A DNA stretch of 64,000 bases, taken from NCBI RefSeq assembly GCF_025515205.1, contig NZ_JAOPFX010000001.1, positions 310,001-374,000 of the forward strand. The letters are read 5' to 3'. This document shows, one piece after another, positions 18,501-27,000 of the stretch. The stretch's first letter is position 1; the number at the start of each line of letters is the position of its first letter. This DNA is from Microbacterium fluvii. GTDB lineage: Bacteria; Actinomycetota; Actinomycetes; Actinomycetales; Microbacteriaceae. The notes beneath the pieces were generated by a model. That model did not search any database. It saw nothing but the letters and a program-made list of their open reading frames with translations, and was not told the DNA's origin. The position numbers were made by a program, and so were the translations under genes.

Positions 18501-18667
18501 GTCGGCTGAGAATCCTCCAGCCAGCCGAGCACGTCGTCGGGGAACAGCGCGAGCTCACGGTTGTAGCCGGTGTCGGTCGGTGAGTACTCCCAGCCGTTCG
18601 CGGCGAGATGCTCGGCCATCTCGTTCTCCAGCACCGACTCCAGATGCGCTCCGGCAACACTGCTCAT
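15563..18667 (-). CDS. hsdR: Type I restriction endonuclease, R subunit
   Basis: The 1034-residue product has the HsdR layout. An N-terminal PD-(D/E)XK nuclease carries LDLVLFVNGIPVATVEVKTD at about 155-175 (Glu and Lys of the catalytic strand). The helicase motor follows, with Walker A SAGSGKT near 328, DEAH near 440 and the FTATPK motif near 500. The helicase C-terminal part includes FQTGFDQP and LSRLNRTYPGK. HsdR translocates DNA with ATP and cuts at a distance when it meets unmethylated target sites, as part of the R2M2S complex. The ATG overlaps the hsdS stop by four bases. No frameshift or missing motif was seen, so the enzyme should be active. Confidence 0.96.
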   Translation of the reverse strand: MSSVAGAHLESVLENEMAEHLAANGWEYSPTDTGYNRELALFPDDVLGWLEDSQPTEFAKVVRPGDTDAQRTAAGASILNRLAKSLDLDPLKNGGTIRILHEGFSMVPLHGGAVKFRLAQFRPATTQNPETLEAYAKMRVRVMRQVHYSAKHPNKALDLVLFVNGIPVATVEVKTDFTQPIGNAVDQYRFDRSPAGEPLFAFAKRSLVHFVVSNSEVRMTTKLAGAATRFLPFNKGAAEGAGNPVNPDGSASSYFWEEILQRDTWLQLLGSFVHLQVEVDVDPDTGKKTKTEKVLFPRYHQWRAVTRLVESARVEGPGNRYLVQHSAGSGKTNSISWLAHRLSQLHDEANARVFDTVVVVTDRTVLDKQLQDAISQFEKQAGVVQSITKDAGEAKSKQLAAALTSGKNIVIVTIQSFEALITAIQTLPELQGRRFAVIADEAHSSQTGSTAGALTKVLSPDEQAAVAEGAPIDSEAYLQWAMEVTASAPNISYFAFTATPKAKTLELFGRVPEGGDLPEPFDLYSMQQAIEEQFILDVLQNYTPYKVAWKLQHPDSEYDGAGEVDESTAVKALVQYVRLHPTNISQKAKIVVDHFRTFVQPLLDGKAKAMVVTGSRVEAVRWKKYLDKYISDAGVLGVRSLVAFSGTVEDPDDVGEGLTERTQNPGVPSDLAEAFKPATYNVMIVAEKFQTGFDQPRLVAMYVDKKLGGVQAVQTLSRLNRTYPGKGKTFVLDFVNEPQEVLDAFLPYYRKAMLTATTDPNLIYDLVGKLDGSGIYDMSEVEQAFDAALAGGVNANSKVSAATAPAVDRFSKRWVAAVLDDDKAEQDELKLFKADAGQFVKFYDFISQARNLEDTDLPRRHYFFRRILPQLSTATYIEPVDISQVQLVGYKINPGEAVKLNLEQGPGLDPIAAIGSGAIHEKYRSALEEIIQKLNERLGDKHGVGVIDLQMTHIVGKLALDVELANQAAANSPQQFAESPALPKAFTKALLGVRDETPAFIDALFNDSGLFAELGKALPAMLYEYLRDREVSHG

Positions 18668-19875
18668 GCAGCCACCCCCACATCGATCTTCCCCGTCACC
18701 GCAGCAGAGATCAGCGCGGCGCGACGCTCACGCGCCAACCGGACACCCACCGCAGCGGTTGAGATCGCCTGATCGATCGCCGACGTCGCGCGTGCGATGT
18801 GTCTCACGATTGCCTCCTGCTCCTCGACCGGTGGCATAGCAACAACAATCCGTTCGAGCTTTTCGGCAGTGAGGTGCTGGATCGTGGACACGTTCGTGAT
18901 CATGTCGAGCACCCCCGCCTCACGGATGACGTCGAGTTGGTATCCGAGGAAGCGAGTGAGGTCTCCTCTGATCGCTCGAACTCGGTTGACGGTCTTCTGG
19001 AATCCCCAGCCATCCATGTCCTCCTCGATCGGCGCGTTCACGCCGATCGATCCCCCTTCGACAACCACGAGGTCACCGGTCCGCAGGCTGAACTTCGCCT
19101 GCTCCGAAGGCGTGAACGGCATCGAGTTCACGTCCGAGAGATCCAATCCCTCGGCCTTTATGTTTGAAGCCCGGACATAGGGCAAGACGTCGCCGACAGT
19201 CCCCGCGAACTTTGCCTCATCAAGCATCTTCCCGAGCGTCACCTCGAACCATCGCGACAATCGCGATACCCGCCAATGGGAGGGCACGTCACCAAGCCAG
19301 GTCACGCCACTGGCTCGGAGTTCGGCGGCCGCATCAAGGCCACGGAGTACGACCCGTGCGATTACTGCGGCGCGGCGTTCGGTGAGGAGGGTGATGAGTT
19401 CCTCGTTCTTCGCGATGAACGCGTCGATCTGCGCCGTCTCCCGATCCAGGTAGTCCGCAATCGCCCGTTGCTCGGGCAGGGAAGGAAGTGCAATGGCAGC
19501 GGCCTTGATCGCGGTCGAGGTCATGCTCGGGAGTGCGGTGTCAGTTGCCCAGGCCCCGAACGGCAGCGTCGTCGCCCAGTAGTAGGCGAAACGAGGAAGG
19601 AGCCTCGAACGGTCGATGACGCTGTAGAACATCGTGTCGACCGTCCAGAACTTGCCATTGACGTAGAGCGGGCGGTCCACCGTGCCCTTTCTTCCCAAGA
19701 GCACCGATTCACCGTCGAACAGATAGCTCGAAGCGCGACGGAATTCGCCACCTGATCCGTAGACCGGGTACCCGCCCTCTTCGACCTCCACGCTGCTGTA
19801 ATCCGCACCGTTTCCTATGCGCGCGAGACGCCCGAAGGTTGTCTTGCCCCAGCGGTCTGCGGGATGGACTGTCAT
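18664..19875 (-). CDS. hsdS: Type I restriction-modification specificity subunit
   Basis: The 403-residue product has two target recognition domains, each followed by a conserved helix: LPSLPEQRAIADYLDRETAQIDAFI near 155 and MPPVEEQEAIVRHIARATSAID near 365. HsdS sets the split recognition sequence for both the methylase and the nuclease; the target itself cannot be read from the sequence. The first domain opens with a WGKTTFGRLARIGNGADYSSVE segment and the second with VTWLGDVPSHWRVSRLSRWFEV. The gene overlaps hsdM and hsdR by four bases each, so all three are translationally coupled. Base composition is lower in GC in the recognition domains, as usual for these exchangeable parts. Confidence 0.95.
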   Translation of the reverse strand: MTVHPADRWGKTTFGRLARIGNGADYSSVEVEEGGYPVYGSGGEFRRASSYLFDGESVLLGRKGTVDRPLYVNGKFWTVDTMFYSVIDRSRLLPRFAYYWATTLPFGAWATDTALPSMTSTAIKAAAIALPSLPEQRAIADYLDRETAQIDAFIAKNEELITLLTERRAAVIARVVLRGLDAAAELRASGVTWLGDVPSHWRVSRLSRWFEVTLGKMLDEAKFAGTVGDVLPYVRASNIKAEGLDLSDVNSMPFTPSEQAKFSLRTGDLVVVEGGSIGVNAPIEEDMDGWGFQKTVNRVRAIRGDLTRFLGYQLDVIREAGVLDMITNVSTIQHLTAEKLERIVVAMPPVEEQEAIVRHIARATSAIDQAISTAAVGVRLARERRAALISAAVTGKIDVGVAA

Positions 19876-21821
19876 CGCTCGACCGCCACGAGCATCGCAC
19901 GGAGTTGGTCCATGACGGCGTCGAGGTCGCGGTCAATCTCCTCGAGCGGGCGAGGAGGGACGTACTGGTAGAAGTGGCGGGTGAAGGGAATCTCCGCGCC
20001 TTCCTTGGTCTTGGCGTGGTCGACCCACGCGTCGGGCACGTACGGGAGGACTTCGCGGGCGACGTACGCGTCGACGTCCTCATCCCAGGGCACGTTCTCG
20101 GTGTCGCGTAGCGAGGCATCCGGTTCCCGGTTCCCCTTGGCGTCGGTGCAGGTGTCGGCGCTGTCGTCCTGCTCGCCGAGCTCGGTCGTCACGGTCTTGA
20201 GCAGCGGTGCGGGGAGGATGAGGCCTTCGGCTTTCGCGGCATCCTTCAGCGCCTCCTGGAATTCGGCCCGGTTCTTCCACACCGTGTCGGTGCCGAGCCT
20301 GTCGAGGGCGGTGCGGAGAGCTGCGGCATCCGTCTCATTCAGCTTCTGGATGGCCTTGGCTTCGAAGACGGTGTCGATGCGTTCGGGCGTCGCCTGCCAG
20401 TTGAGCTTGAGAGGGCGCTCGACCGTGATGGTCCGGTAGAGGAAGTCCTCGTTGCGGAAGATCTTCGACTGCGCACTGTCCTCGAACCCGGCGTAGAGGC
20501 CGACGATGGTTTCGATGTCTTTGGGGGAGAGCTCGTTGCGCTTGGAGCCGAAGCCCTTGCGGAGCTTGGTGAACATCTCGCGGCCGTCGATGAGCTGCAC
20601 CCGACCCTTGCGGTCGGTGTCCTTCCGGTTGGTGAGGACCCAGATGTAGGTGGAGATGCCGGTGTTGTAGAACATGTCCTTCGGCAGCCCGATGATCGCC
20701 TCGACGAGGTCGTTGTCGAGCAGCCACTTGCGGATGTTCGACTCCCCACCACCGGCGCCGCCGGAGAACAACGGGGACCCGTTGAGGACGATCGCCATGC
20801 GGGACCCGCCGTCTTCAGGTTTGCGCATCTTCGACACCAGGTGCAGCAGGAACAGCATCGCCCCGTCGCTGACAGCGGGGGTGCCGGCGCCGAAGCGGCC
20901 GTTGAAGCCGAGCTTGGTGTGTTCGTCGTCGACGTAGGTGCGCTGGTCTTTCCAGTCAACGCCGAAGGGCGGGTTGGACAGGCCGTAGTCGAACTTCTTG
21001 TCGTCGAAGTGGTCTTCGGTGAGGGTGTCGCCGAGGGCGATGTTGTCGACGTCCTGGCCCTTGATGACCATGTCGGCTTTGCAGATCGCGTACGACGCGT
21101 CGTTGTAGTCCTGCCCGTACAGGCTCAGCTGGATGCCGGGGTTCATGGTGCGCAGGTACTCGTCGGCGACGGAGAGCATCCCGCCGGTGCCGGCGGTCGG
21201 GTCGTAGATGGACCGCACCACACCCGCCTTCGACAGGGCGTCGTCGTCGAGGGCAAACAGCAGCTCGACCATGAGCTTGATGACTTCGCGCGGGGTGTAG
21301 TGGTCGCCGGCGGTCTCGTTCGACTTCTCGTTCGCGAACCGGATCAGCTCCTCGAACACGAGACCCATCTGGATGTTGGAGACCGTGCGGGGGTGGAAGT
21401 CGGCCTGCGCGAACTTCTCCGTCACCGCGAACAGCTTGTTCTTCTCTGCCAGCTTGTTCAGCGTCTTGTCGAACTCGAACCGCTCGAAGATATCTCGCAC
21501 ATTCGAGGAGAAACCTGCCAGGTAGGACGACAGGTTCGCACGGAGGTCGGCCGGGTCGGCGACAAGCTTGCCGAAATCGAACGGGGACGTGTTGTAGAAC
21601 TGGTGGCCGGCGGCTTCCTGGAGCTTGATCGCCTGCAGCATCTCGGGGAGCGTCTCGATGCCCTTCGCGGCCTCGAGCACGGCGGGCTTGGTGTCGGCGA
21701 GGACGGCGTCGAGGCGGCGCAGCACCGTGAACGGGAGAACGACCGACCCGTACTCCGAGGGCTTGAACGGGCCGCGAAGAGACTCGGCGATGTTCCAGAT
21801 GAAGGCGACGTGATTCACCAC
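19872..21821 (-). CDS. hsdM: Type I restriction-modification DNA methyltransferase, M subunit
   Basis: The 649-residue product has the HsdM N-terminal helical domain (IWNIAESLRGPFKPSEYGSV), methylase motif I (DPTAGTGGML near 208) and the catalytic NPPF (SNPPFGVDW near 280), which marks an N6-adenine methyltransferase. It methylates host sites and forms the core of the R2M2S complex. The start is GTG at 21821 (or the next GTG at 21818): AGGAG lies nine bases upstream, and conserved residues begin at once. An open extension to 21899 lacks a ribosome site. It is first in the hsdM-hsdS-hsdR order on this strand. The C-terminal part carries an extra helical region before the end. Confidence 0.95.
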   Translation of the reverse strand: MVNHVAFIWNIAESLRGPFKPSEYGSVVLPFTVLRRLDAVLADTKPAVLEAAKGIETLPEMLQAIKLQEAAGHQFYNTSPFDFGKLVADPADLRANLSSYLAGFSSNVRDIFERFEFDKTLNKLAEKNKLFAVTEKFAQADFHPRTVSNIQMGLVFEELIRFANEKSNETAGDHYTPREVIKLMVELLFALDDDALSKAGVVRSIYDPTAGTGGMLSVADEYLRTMNPGIQLSLYGQDYNDASYAICKADMVIKGQDVDNIALGDTLTEDHFDDKKFDYGLSNPPFGVDWKDQRTYVDDEHTKLGFNGRFGAGTPAVSDGAMLFLLHLVSKMRKPEDGGSRMAIVLNGSPLFSGGAGGGESNIRKWLLDNDLVEAIIGLPKDMFYNTGISTYIWVLTNRKDTDRKGRVQLIDGREMFTKLRKGFGSKRNELSPKDIETIVGLYAGFEDSAQSKIFRNEDFLYRTITVERPLKLNWQATPERIDTVFEAKAIQKLNETDAAALRTALDRLGTDTVWKNRAEFQEALKDAAKAEGLILPAPLLKTVTTELGEQDDSADTCTDAKGNREPDASLRDTENVPWDEDVDAYVAREVLPYVPDAWVDHAKTKEGAEIPFTRHFYQYVPPRPLEEIDRDLDAVMDQLRAMLVAVER

Positions 21822-22325
21822 GGGCGGGCACTCCTGCTGTAGAGCTAGCGAAAGCGCGGCAGCAACGCCGCGAACCCTCCCATCCTGGCGTAATCGCAAG
21901 ACGTTGCGTGCAGTGAGCCGTGGCCGCCCTCAAACTCCTCCGACATTCCTGAGTAGCCGTTCGTTCCGGCCATGCGGCAGAAGACTTCAGCCCCTCAGCG
22001 TGGTGCGGGCCCGTTTCTTGGGAAATGGCCACCGGCAGGCAGCCCGCAGGGTGAGCGGTCAGTTCTCCCCCATCGGCAAAGACCGGGCACGAGACAGAGG
22101 CGCGGGCCATAGATAACTGTCGGCGGCGTTCGAGAACCATGCCACGACGACGGCTTGTCGCCTATCTGTCAGATTGGAGCGTCGCCGACACAAGCCGCGC
22201 TACCTGGATCGACCCACTCCTATAACCAGTACCGGTGATGCTCCGCAACCGGAGCCCTGCAGGAAAACCGACCTAGCAATCCGTAAGCACCGCACTTATA
22301 GAAAACAGGAGGTGTCGGCGAGAAC
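21822..22325. other. Intergenic region, 504 bases, upstream of hsdM
   Basis: No gene is visible here. The region must carry the hsdM operon promoter. One candidate on the minus strand is TTGCGG (22243-22248) and TATAGG at about 22219-22224, spaced about 18 bases, roughly 400 bases before the start. Closer A/T-rich words near 22110 are alternatives. Base composition is clearly less GC-rich than the flanks. Confidence 0.35.
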
Positions 22326-23753
22326 CTAGACTCGCGCGAGTCGGCGAAGTGTCTTTCGGTATTCCGCGATGAATGCGTCGATCGGCAGTTTGTCGGTTCC
22401 GTAGAAGGCCGCGGAGTCGATCCCGTAATCGTCTGACAGCTGCAACTCTCGTCTCAGCTCCTTAATCCGATTGCGGGCGACCTGCCTCCCGTCGCCGCCG
22501 TACGGCAGGTTGTATCGAGCGCGCTCGGACCGGGGCCGCGTACCCAGCAATGAACGGCGATTGACGGTTACCGTTCGCTCGACCACTGCCCGGCCGCCTC
22601 GATTGCTTGTTATCTCGACGGAGCAATCGAGCGCAGTGAGTCTTCTGCGCAGCTGCGCGAATGTGATCACCCGCTCGCCAGCTTCGATACCCCGGCTGTG
22701 CTGCAGAAGCCACTGGGCCATGAGTTGCACTTCGATGTCGCTCCGGTCTCCGTTGAACTTGTTCGCGCCAAGCCGATGTCCGGCGACTCGGACTGTCCAT
22801 TTGAACAGTTCATCTTGTGAGGACGTCAGAACCAGTCCGTTCTCATCCATGAACGCCATCATCGAGACCAGTGCGGTGCGCTTGTTGCCGTTGTAGAACG
22901 GGTGGTTATGGATGACTGAGTGGGCGAGGGCAGCAGCCGCCATCTCGACCGTCGGATACTTTCGAAAAGTTCCTAGGCCCGCGGAGGGGCGGGCTGCGGC
23001 GCTCGACAGCAAGTCCGTGCTCCTGACGCCAGCAGGCGCAATCGGGTCTGGGGTGTCCTTGAAGTCCTGAGCAATCTGGTGGTGAATCTGCTCAATCTCG
23101 TCCGCGGTTAGGTATCGCAGCTCCTCCCGTGCGTGGCCTATCTCACGCCACGACATCGGCTGCTTTGCCTGCGAAGCAGCGGCTGTCGCCTCCTGCGCGG
23201 CTTCCCCTCGCTGCTGTTGCAAGGCGTCACTAGCCTTCATGGCTCGCTGGAAGCGAGCGAGTGCGCCCTTCGGGAGCCTCCTGGCGTTGGGGCCGATCGT
23301 GACACCGAGAGAGGTCGCCCATACCCTCAACTCGTCGCGCGACATGCCAAGAGTGCTGGACCAATACTCGACGAGGAGGCGATCCTTGAGGGGAGCTTCC
23401 CCGCACAGCGCGAAGGCGCGTCCGCGGTCCCCGGCACGGATCTCAGAATCGGCCGACGTTGGATAATCGATTCCACCGTCCCAGAGCATTAGGAGGACGT
23501 CGTCGACCTCGAGACTAAGCGCTCTCGCGAGACCCATAGGTGTAAGGCTCTTCTTGGCCAAGGCGATCCAATGCAATCCAATTAATGCGCACCGATGCGC
23601 AAAGTCCATTCTGTCGTATGCGTCAGGCACCAGCTCGCAGCCGATCGTCGCATAGCTAGGTTCTTCTTTGCGCGGCGCGTCTGGCTCCGTATGTGCGCCT
23701 GCACTACTCGCTTGATGCTGGGGCGCGGATGAACCCGACCAAGTCAGGTGCAA
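22326..23753 (-). CDS. Fic/Doc-family protein with N-terminal extension
   Basis: The product has up to 475 residues. A Fic-fold core lies at about 210-350 with the signature HPFYNGNKRTA. The Asn-Lys-Arg ending is the Doc type (HxFx(N/D)(A/G)NKR) rather than the AMP-transferring HPFxxGNGR, so a Doc-like nucleotidyl or kinase activity is more likely. Residues about 50-95 (GLHWIALAKKSLTPMGLARALSLEVDDVLLMLWDGG) look like a helix-turn-helix or degradation-associated domain, and the C-terminal 120 residues form a separate helical domain. The TTG at 23753 marks the open frame; GTG or ATG codons at about residues 42-49 are equally plausible starts. There is no small antitoxin gene next to it. Confidence 0.75.
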   Translation of the reverse strand: MHLTWSGSSAPQHQASSAGAHTEPDAPRKEEPSYATIGCELVPDAYDRMDFAHRCALIGLHWIALAKKSLTPMGLARALSLEVDDVLLMLWDGGIDYPTSADSEIRAGDRGRAFALCGEAPLKDRLLVEYWSSTLGMSRDELRVWATSLGVTIGPNARRLPKGALARFQRAMKASDALQQQRGEAAQEATAAASQAKQPMSWREIGHAREELRYLTADEIEQIHHQIAQDFKDTPDPIAPAGVRSTDLLSSAAARPSAGLGTFRKYPTVEMAAAALAHSVIHNHPFYNGNKRTALVSMMAFMDENGLVLTSSQDELFKWTVRVAGHRLGANKFNGDRSDIEVQLMAQWLLQHSRGIEAGERVITFAQLRRRLTALDCSVEITSNRGGRAVVERTVTVNRRSLLGTRPRSERARYNLPYGGDGRQVARNRIKELRRELQLSDDYGIDSAAFYGTDKLPIDAFIAEYRKTLRRLARV

Positions 23754-23858
23754 CTGATAGGGCGCTTAGGCGCCAAGCCCGAGGTTCGCGACTGTTGACC
23801 CGGATATCAAGGATCGTGTGTTCCGGGGTGTCGCTCCGCGTCCTCTGTCAATCGCCAG

Positions 23859-23931
23859 ACGCGACGGCGGGAGTCGAACCCGCAACGCACCCGGATATGA
23901 GCCGGGGCCCGGGGCCGCCCGGATCGCCGCG
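23859..23931 (-). tRNA. tRNA-like gene, anticodon CAU, non-canonical
   Basis: Read on the minus strand, a 7-base acceptor stem (CGCGGCG with CGTCGCG, one G-U pair) encloses three arms. The anticodon stem CCCGG/CCGGG carries loop CTCATAT with CAU at 23899-23897. The T arm is GCGGG-TTCGACT-CCCGC, a standard T loop. The D arm is unusual: a GC-only stem with a short loop and without the usual A14 and A21, and position 8 is A rather than U. The 3' CCA is not encoded. It could be a divergent CAU-type tRNA, as some actinobacteria carry, or a degenerate remnant used as an integration site. Confidence 0.5.
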
Positions 23932-24064
23932 ATGTGCCCCTTGGGGGGAACGGCTCCACGCTAACCCGGGGTGCCGACAGACACCAGAAGCGTGACCTGT
24001 GATTTCGCTTTGCGACGGCGGATTACCCCGGCGGCACCGAAGGCGCGGCGCCCCGCGCGCAGAG

Positions 24065-24070
24065 TAACGT
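24065..24070 (+). promoter_or_regulatory. Predicted -10 element (TAACGT)
   Basis: TAACGT ends six bases before the ATG at 24077, so the transcript probably starts at the start codon. There is no ribosome site in between. Confidence 0.45.
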
Positions 24071-24076
24071 GATGCC

Positions 24077-27000
24077 ATGACGACGGCGACACGGCGGGGA
24101 ATCCTCGCCGTCGTCACGGGCATCGTGCTCGTCGCGCTCGGGGCGGGCCTTGCTGCAGGAGTCTCCGACGCGCTCGGCATTCGCACCGAGAGCTCCGACG
24201 TGCTGCAGTCGCATGTGCCGGCGGCGACAGCATCCGCCGTCGCGTTCACACCGCCGCCGAGCATCACCGACATCACGACGAGCGCAGACACGCCACGGAT
24301 GGATGCTGCGCTCGACGAACTGCGCGACGCCCTGGCCGACGCCGGCGCCACCGAGGGCACAGCCACCCTCGCTGTCGCGTGGAGCGAAGACACCGACGAC
24401 GAGACCTACCGCCTCGCCGGCGCCGCCGACACGCTGCGGATCGAGGGGGCCTCCGAGACGGCGGCCGTGCGCGGCGTGTATGACCTGGCGGCGCAGATCC
24501 GCGCGGGGCGGGCGGTCGACGAACACCTGGGGGAGGAGGTGAGCTCGCGGCTGCCGCTGCGGATGGTCGACCTCGGCGCGGTGGGCGTCACCCCCGACGA
24601 GGCGGAGTGGGCGGCGGGCGACGACTATTCGCACGCGTCGAAGGCGTTCGCGAACGCGCTGCTGCCCGAGGCGCCCTATGTCGACGAGCAGGCGCTCGCC
24701 GCAGACTTCGACGACTTCGACACGTTCCTGCGCCGGTCGTTGGCCATCGGCTACAACGCCGTCGCGTTCCCCGGCTTCGTCGAATACGTCACGTTCGACG
24801 ACGCACCGGGCGGTCCCGTCTATGCCGAGGGCGACGACCATCGCGACCAGGCGCTCGCGCTGCGCGCGGCGTTCACGCCGTTCTGGGAGCGGGCGCACGA
24901 GCTCGGCATGAAGGTGTATCTGCGCACCGACATGCTCACGCTCACGACTCCGCTCGAGCAGCACCTCACCGACGAGTTCGGCTCGCTCGACACGGCGAAC
25001 CCCGAGCTGTGGCAGGTGTACGCCGCGGGCCTGGATGAACTGTACGCGGCGGCTCCGACACTCGACGGCGTGCTCATCCGCATCGGCGAAGCCGGCGCCG
25101 TGTACGACGTCGAGGGGTGGGACTACTACTCGAAGCTCGCCGTCACCGAGGTCGACCAGGTGCGCGCGATGCTCACGACCCTCACGGCGCAGGCCGAGGC
25201 GACCGACAACGAGGTGATCTTCCGCACCTGGAGCGTGGGGGTGGGCGCCGTCGGCGACATGCACACCGACCCCGCCGCCTACGACGAGGTGCTCGGCGGC
25301 ATCGACTCGCCGGCGCTCATCGTGTCGACCAAGTACACGCTCGGCGACTTCTACAGCTGGCTGCCGCTCAACACCACGCTGGCGAGCGGCGACCAGCGCC
25401 GCATCATCGAATTCCAGAGCCGCCGCGAGTTCGAGAACTTCGGCGCCTTCCCCAACGACCTCGGCGCCGAGTACCGCTACGCGCTGCAGACCCTGCTCGC
25501 CGAGAATCCGCACATCGAGGGCATCTGGACCTGGACGCAAGACGGCGGCCCGTGGCGCGCCGGCCCGATGACGCTCTACCTCAAGACCGGGTTCTGGCAG
25601 CTGTACGAACTGAACACGCAGGTGGCAGCATCCCTCGCCCGCGACCCCGATGCCGACACCTCGGCGCTCACGACGGGGTGGGCGCGGCAGTTCAGCGACG
25701 ACCCGGCGACGGTGCACGCGATCGCCGAGGCGATGACGCACTCGCGCGAGGCGATCACGCAGGGCCTGTATATCGGCCCGTTCGCCGAGAACCGCGTCTT
25801 CGCGATCGGGCTCGAGCCGCCGCCGATGATGTGGATCTTCGAGTGGGACATCGTCACGGGCGACTCCGCCGTGCTCGACGTCATCTCGACGATCGTGGGC
25901 GATCAGGTCGACGAGGCGATCGCCGGGGGCGAGACCGCGGTCGCGGCGGCCTCCCGCATGCGCGACCTCGTCGCCGGCACCGACGCCGCGACCTGGACCG
26001 ACGCCGCCCAGCGCGAGGCGTTCATCGGGGCGCTCGACTACGAAGTCGACTCTCTGCGGATGCTGGGCGCCTACCGCGCGATGATCCTGCACCAGGGCGT
26101 GTGGCACCAGACCGGCAGCGAGGCCGCGCACGCGCAGTGGCAGCGTGACCGCGACACCTTCGTCGCCCTCGCCGACGAGCACCTCGCCACCTACACCGGC
26201 GATGTCGACCACCCCGCCTACAATCTGACCGCGGCCCTCCTCGGGGTCGAGCGCGCGGACCGTGACCTGGCGATGGCGTGGCAGGCCCGGGTGATGCTCG
26301 TGCTCGCCCTCGCGTGGCTCGTGATCGGCATGTTCTCGGCCCGCACGCGCCTGGTCGCCAAGCCCGGGGCGGCGGCGGCGCGCGCCTCGTGGCTCGCCTC
26401 GACCCGCCCGTGGCGCGCCCGCGAATCGACGCTCGGCATGCTGCCGCTCGACCGCTGGCTCATGGTGCTGGTGCCGGGGGCGCTGCTGGTGGGCACCCGC
26501 GGCATCCAGACGTCGTTCCTGTCGTGGGAGCACCTGGTTGTCGTGCTCGGCGCCTGGCTGCTGTTCCTGCTCGTGGTGCGCGCGCTCATCGGCCGGCGCT
26601 CGCCGTGGCCCGTGATCGCGGCGGTGGGCGGGGTGATCGTGCTGCGGTCGATCCTGCTGCTGTTCGCCCTGTCGTTCACCGGCCCCGGCGGCTATTGGTA
26701 CGCGTTCTGGACCAACCCGGCCCTGCGCACCGCCTACATCACGGTCGCGTTCGCCCTCGCGGTGTGGCTGTTCGTCGCGGCGGGGTGGGCGCTGGTGGCG
26801 CAGTTCGGCCGGCGCCGGGCGACGGGCATGGTGCTCGCGGGCGTCGGCGCGGGGCTCGCGATCCCCGCTTCGGTGATCGCGGCGACGGGCCTCGAGACGA
26901 GCCTGACCGCCTGGAACGACGGCATGGGGCTGCTGCCGTGGGGGCTGTCGCGCATCCTCGGCATCACGGTGTACCTCGAGATCCCGGGCGCCACCGCCTG

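Larger units (their letters stand above)
12583..23858. other. Predicted defence island of lower GC
   Basis: Between the epimerase start and the tRNA-like sequence lie only defence-type or unknown genes: a membrane protein, a PD-(D/E)XK-like protein, a Shedu-type nuclease, hsdR, hsdS, hsdM and a Fic/Doc-family gene. Base composition is visibly less GC-rich than in the flanks, most clearly at 12.9-15.3 kb and 21.9-23.8 kb. I found no integrase and no matching direct repeat at the two ends, so the boundaries are approximate. Confidence 0.6.
23754..24076. other. Intergenic region at the island edge, 323 bases
   Basis: The stretch separates the Fic/Doc gene from the divergent glycoside-hydrolase-like gene. 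It holds the tRNA-like sequence on the minus strand and, at its right end, the -10 candidate TAACGT. I see no protein gene in it. GC content rises sharply from left to right, which fits an island boundary. Confidence 0.5.

Noticed and set aside
22326..23753. AMP-transferring Fic enzyme
   Set aside because: The signature ends GNKR, as in Doc, not GNGRxxR, so the AMPylator assignment is not supported.
12583..23931. Integrated prophage
   Set aside because: There is no integrase, terminase, capsid, tail or lysis gene; the content is restriction and defence genes only.
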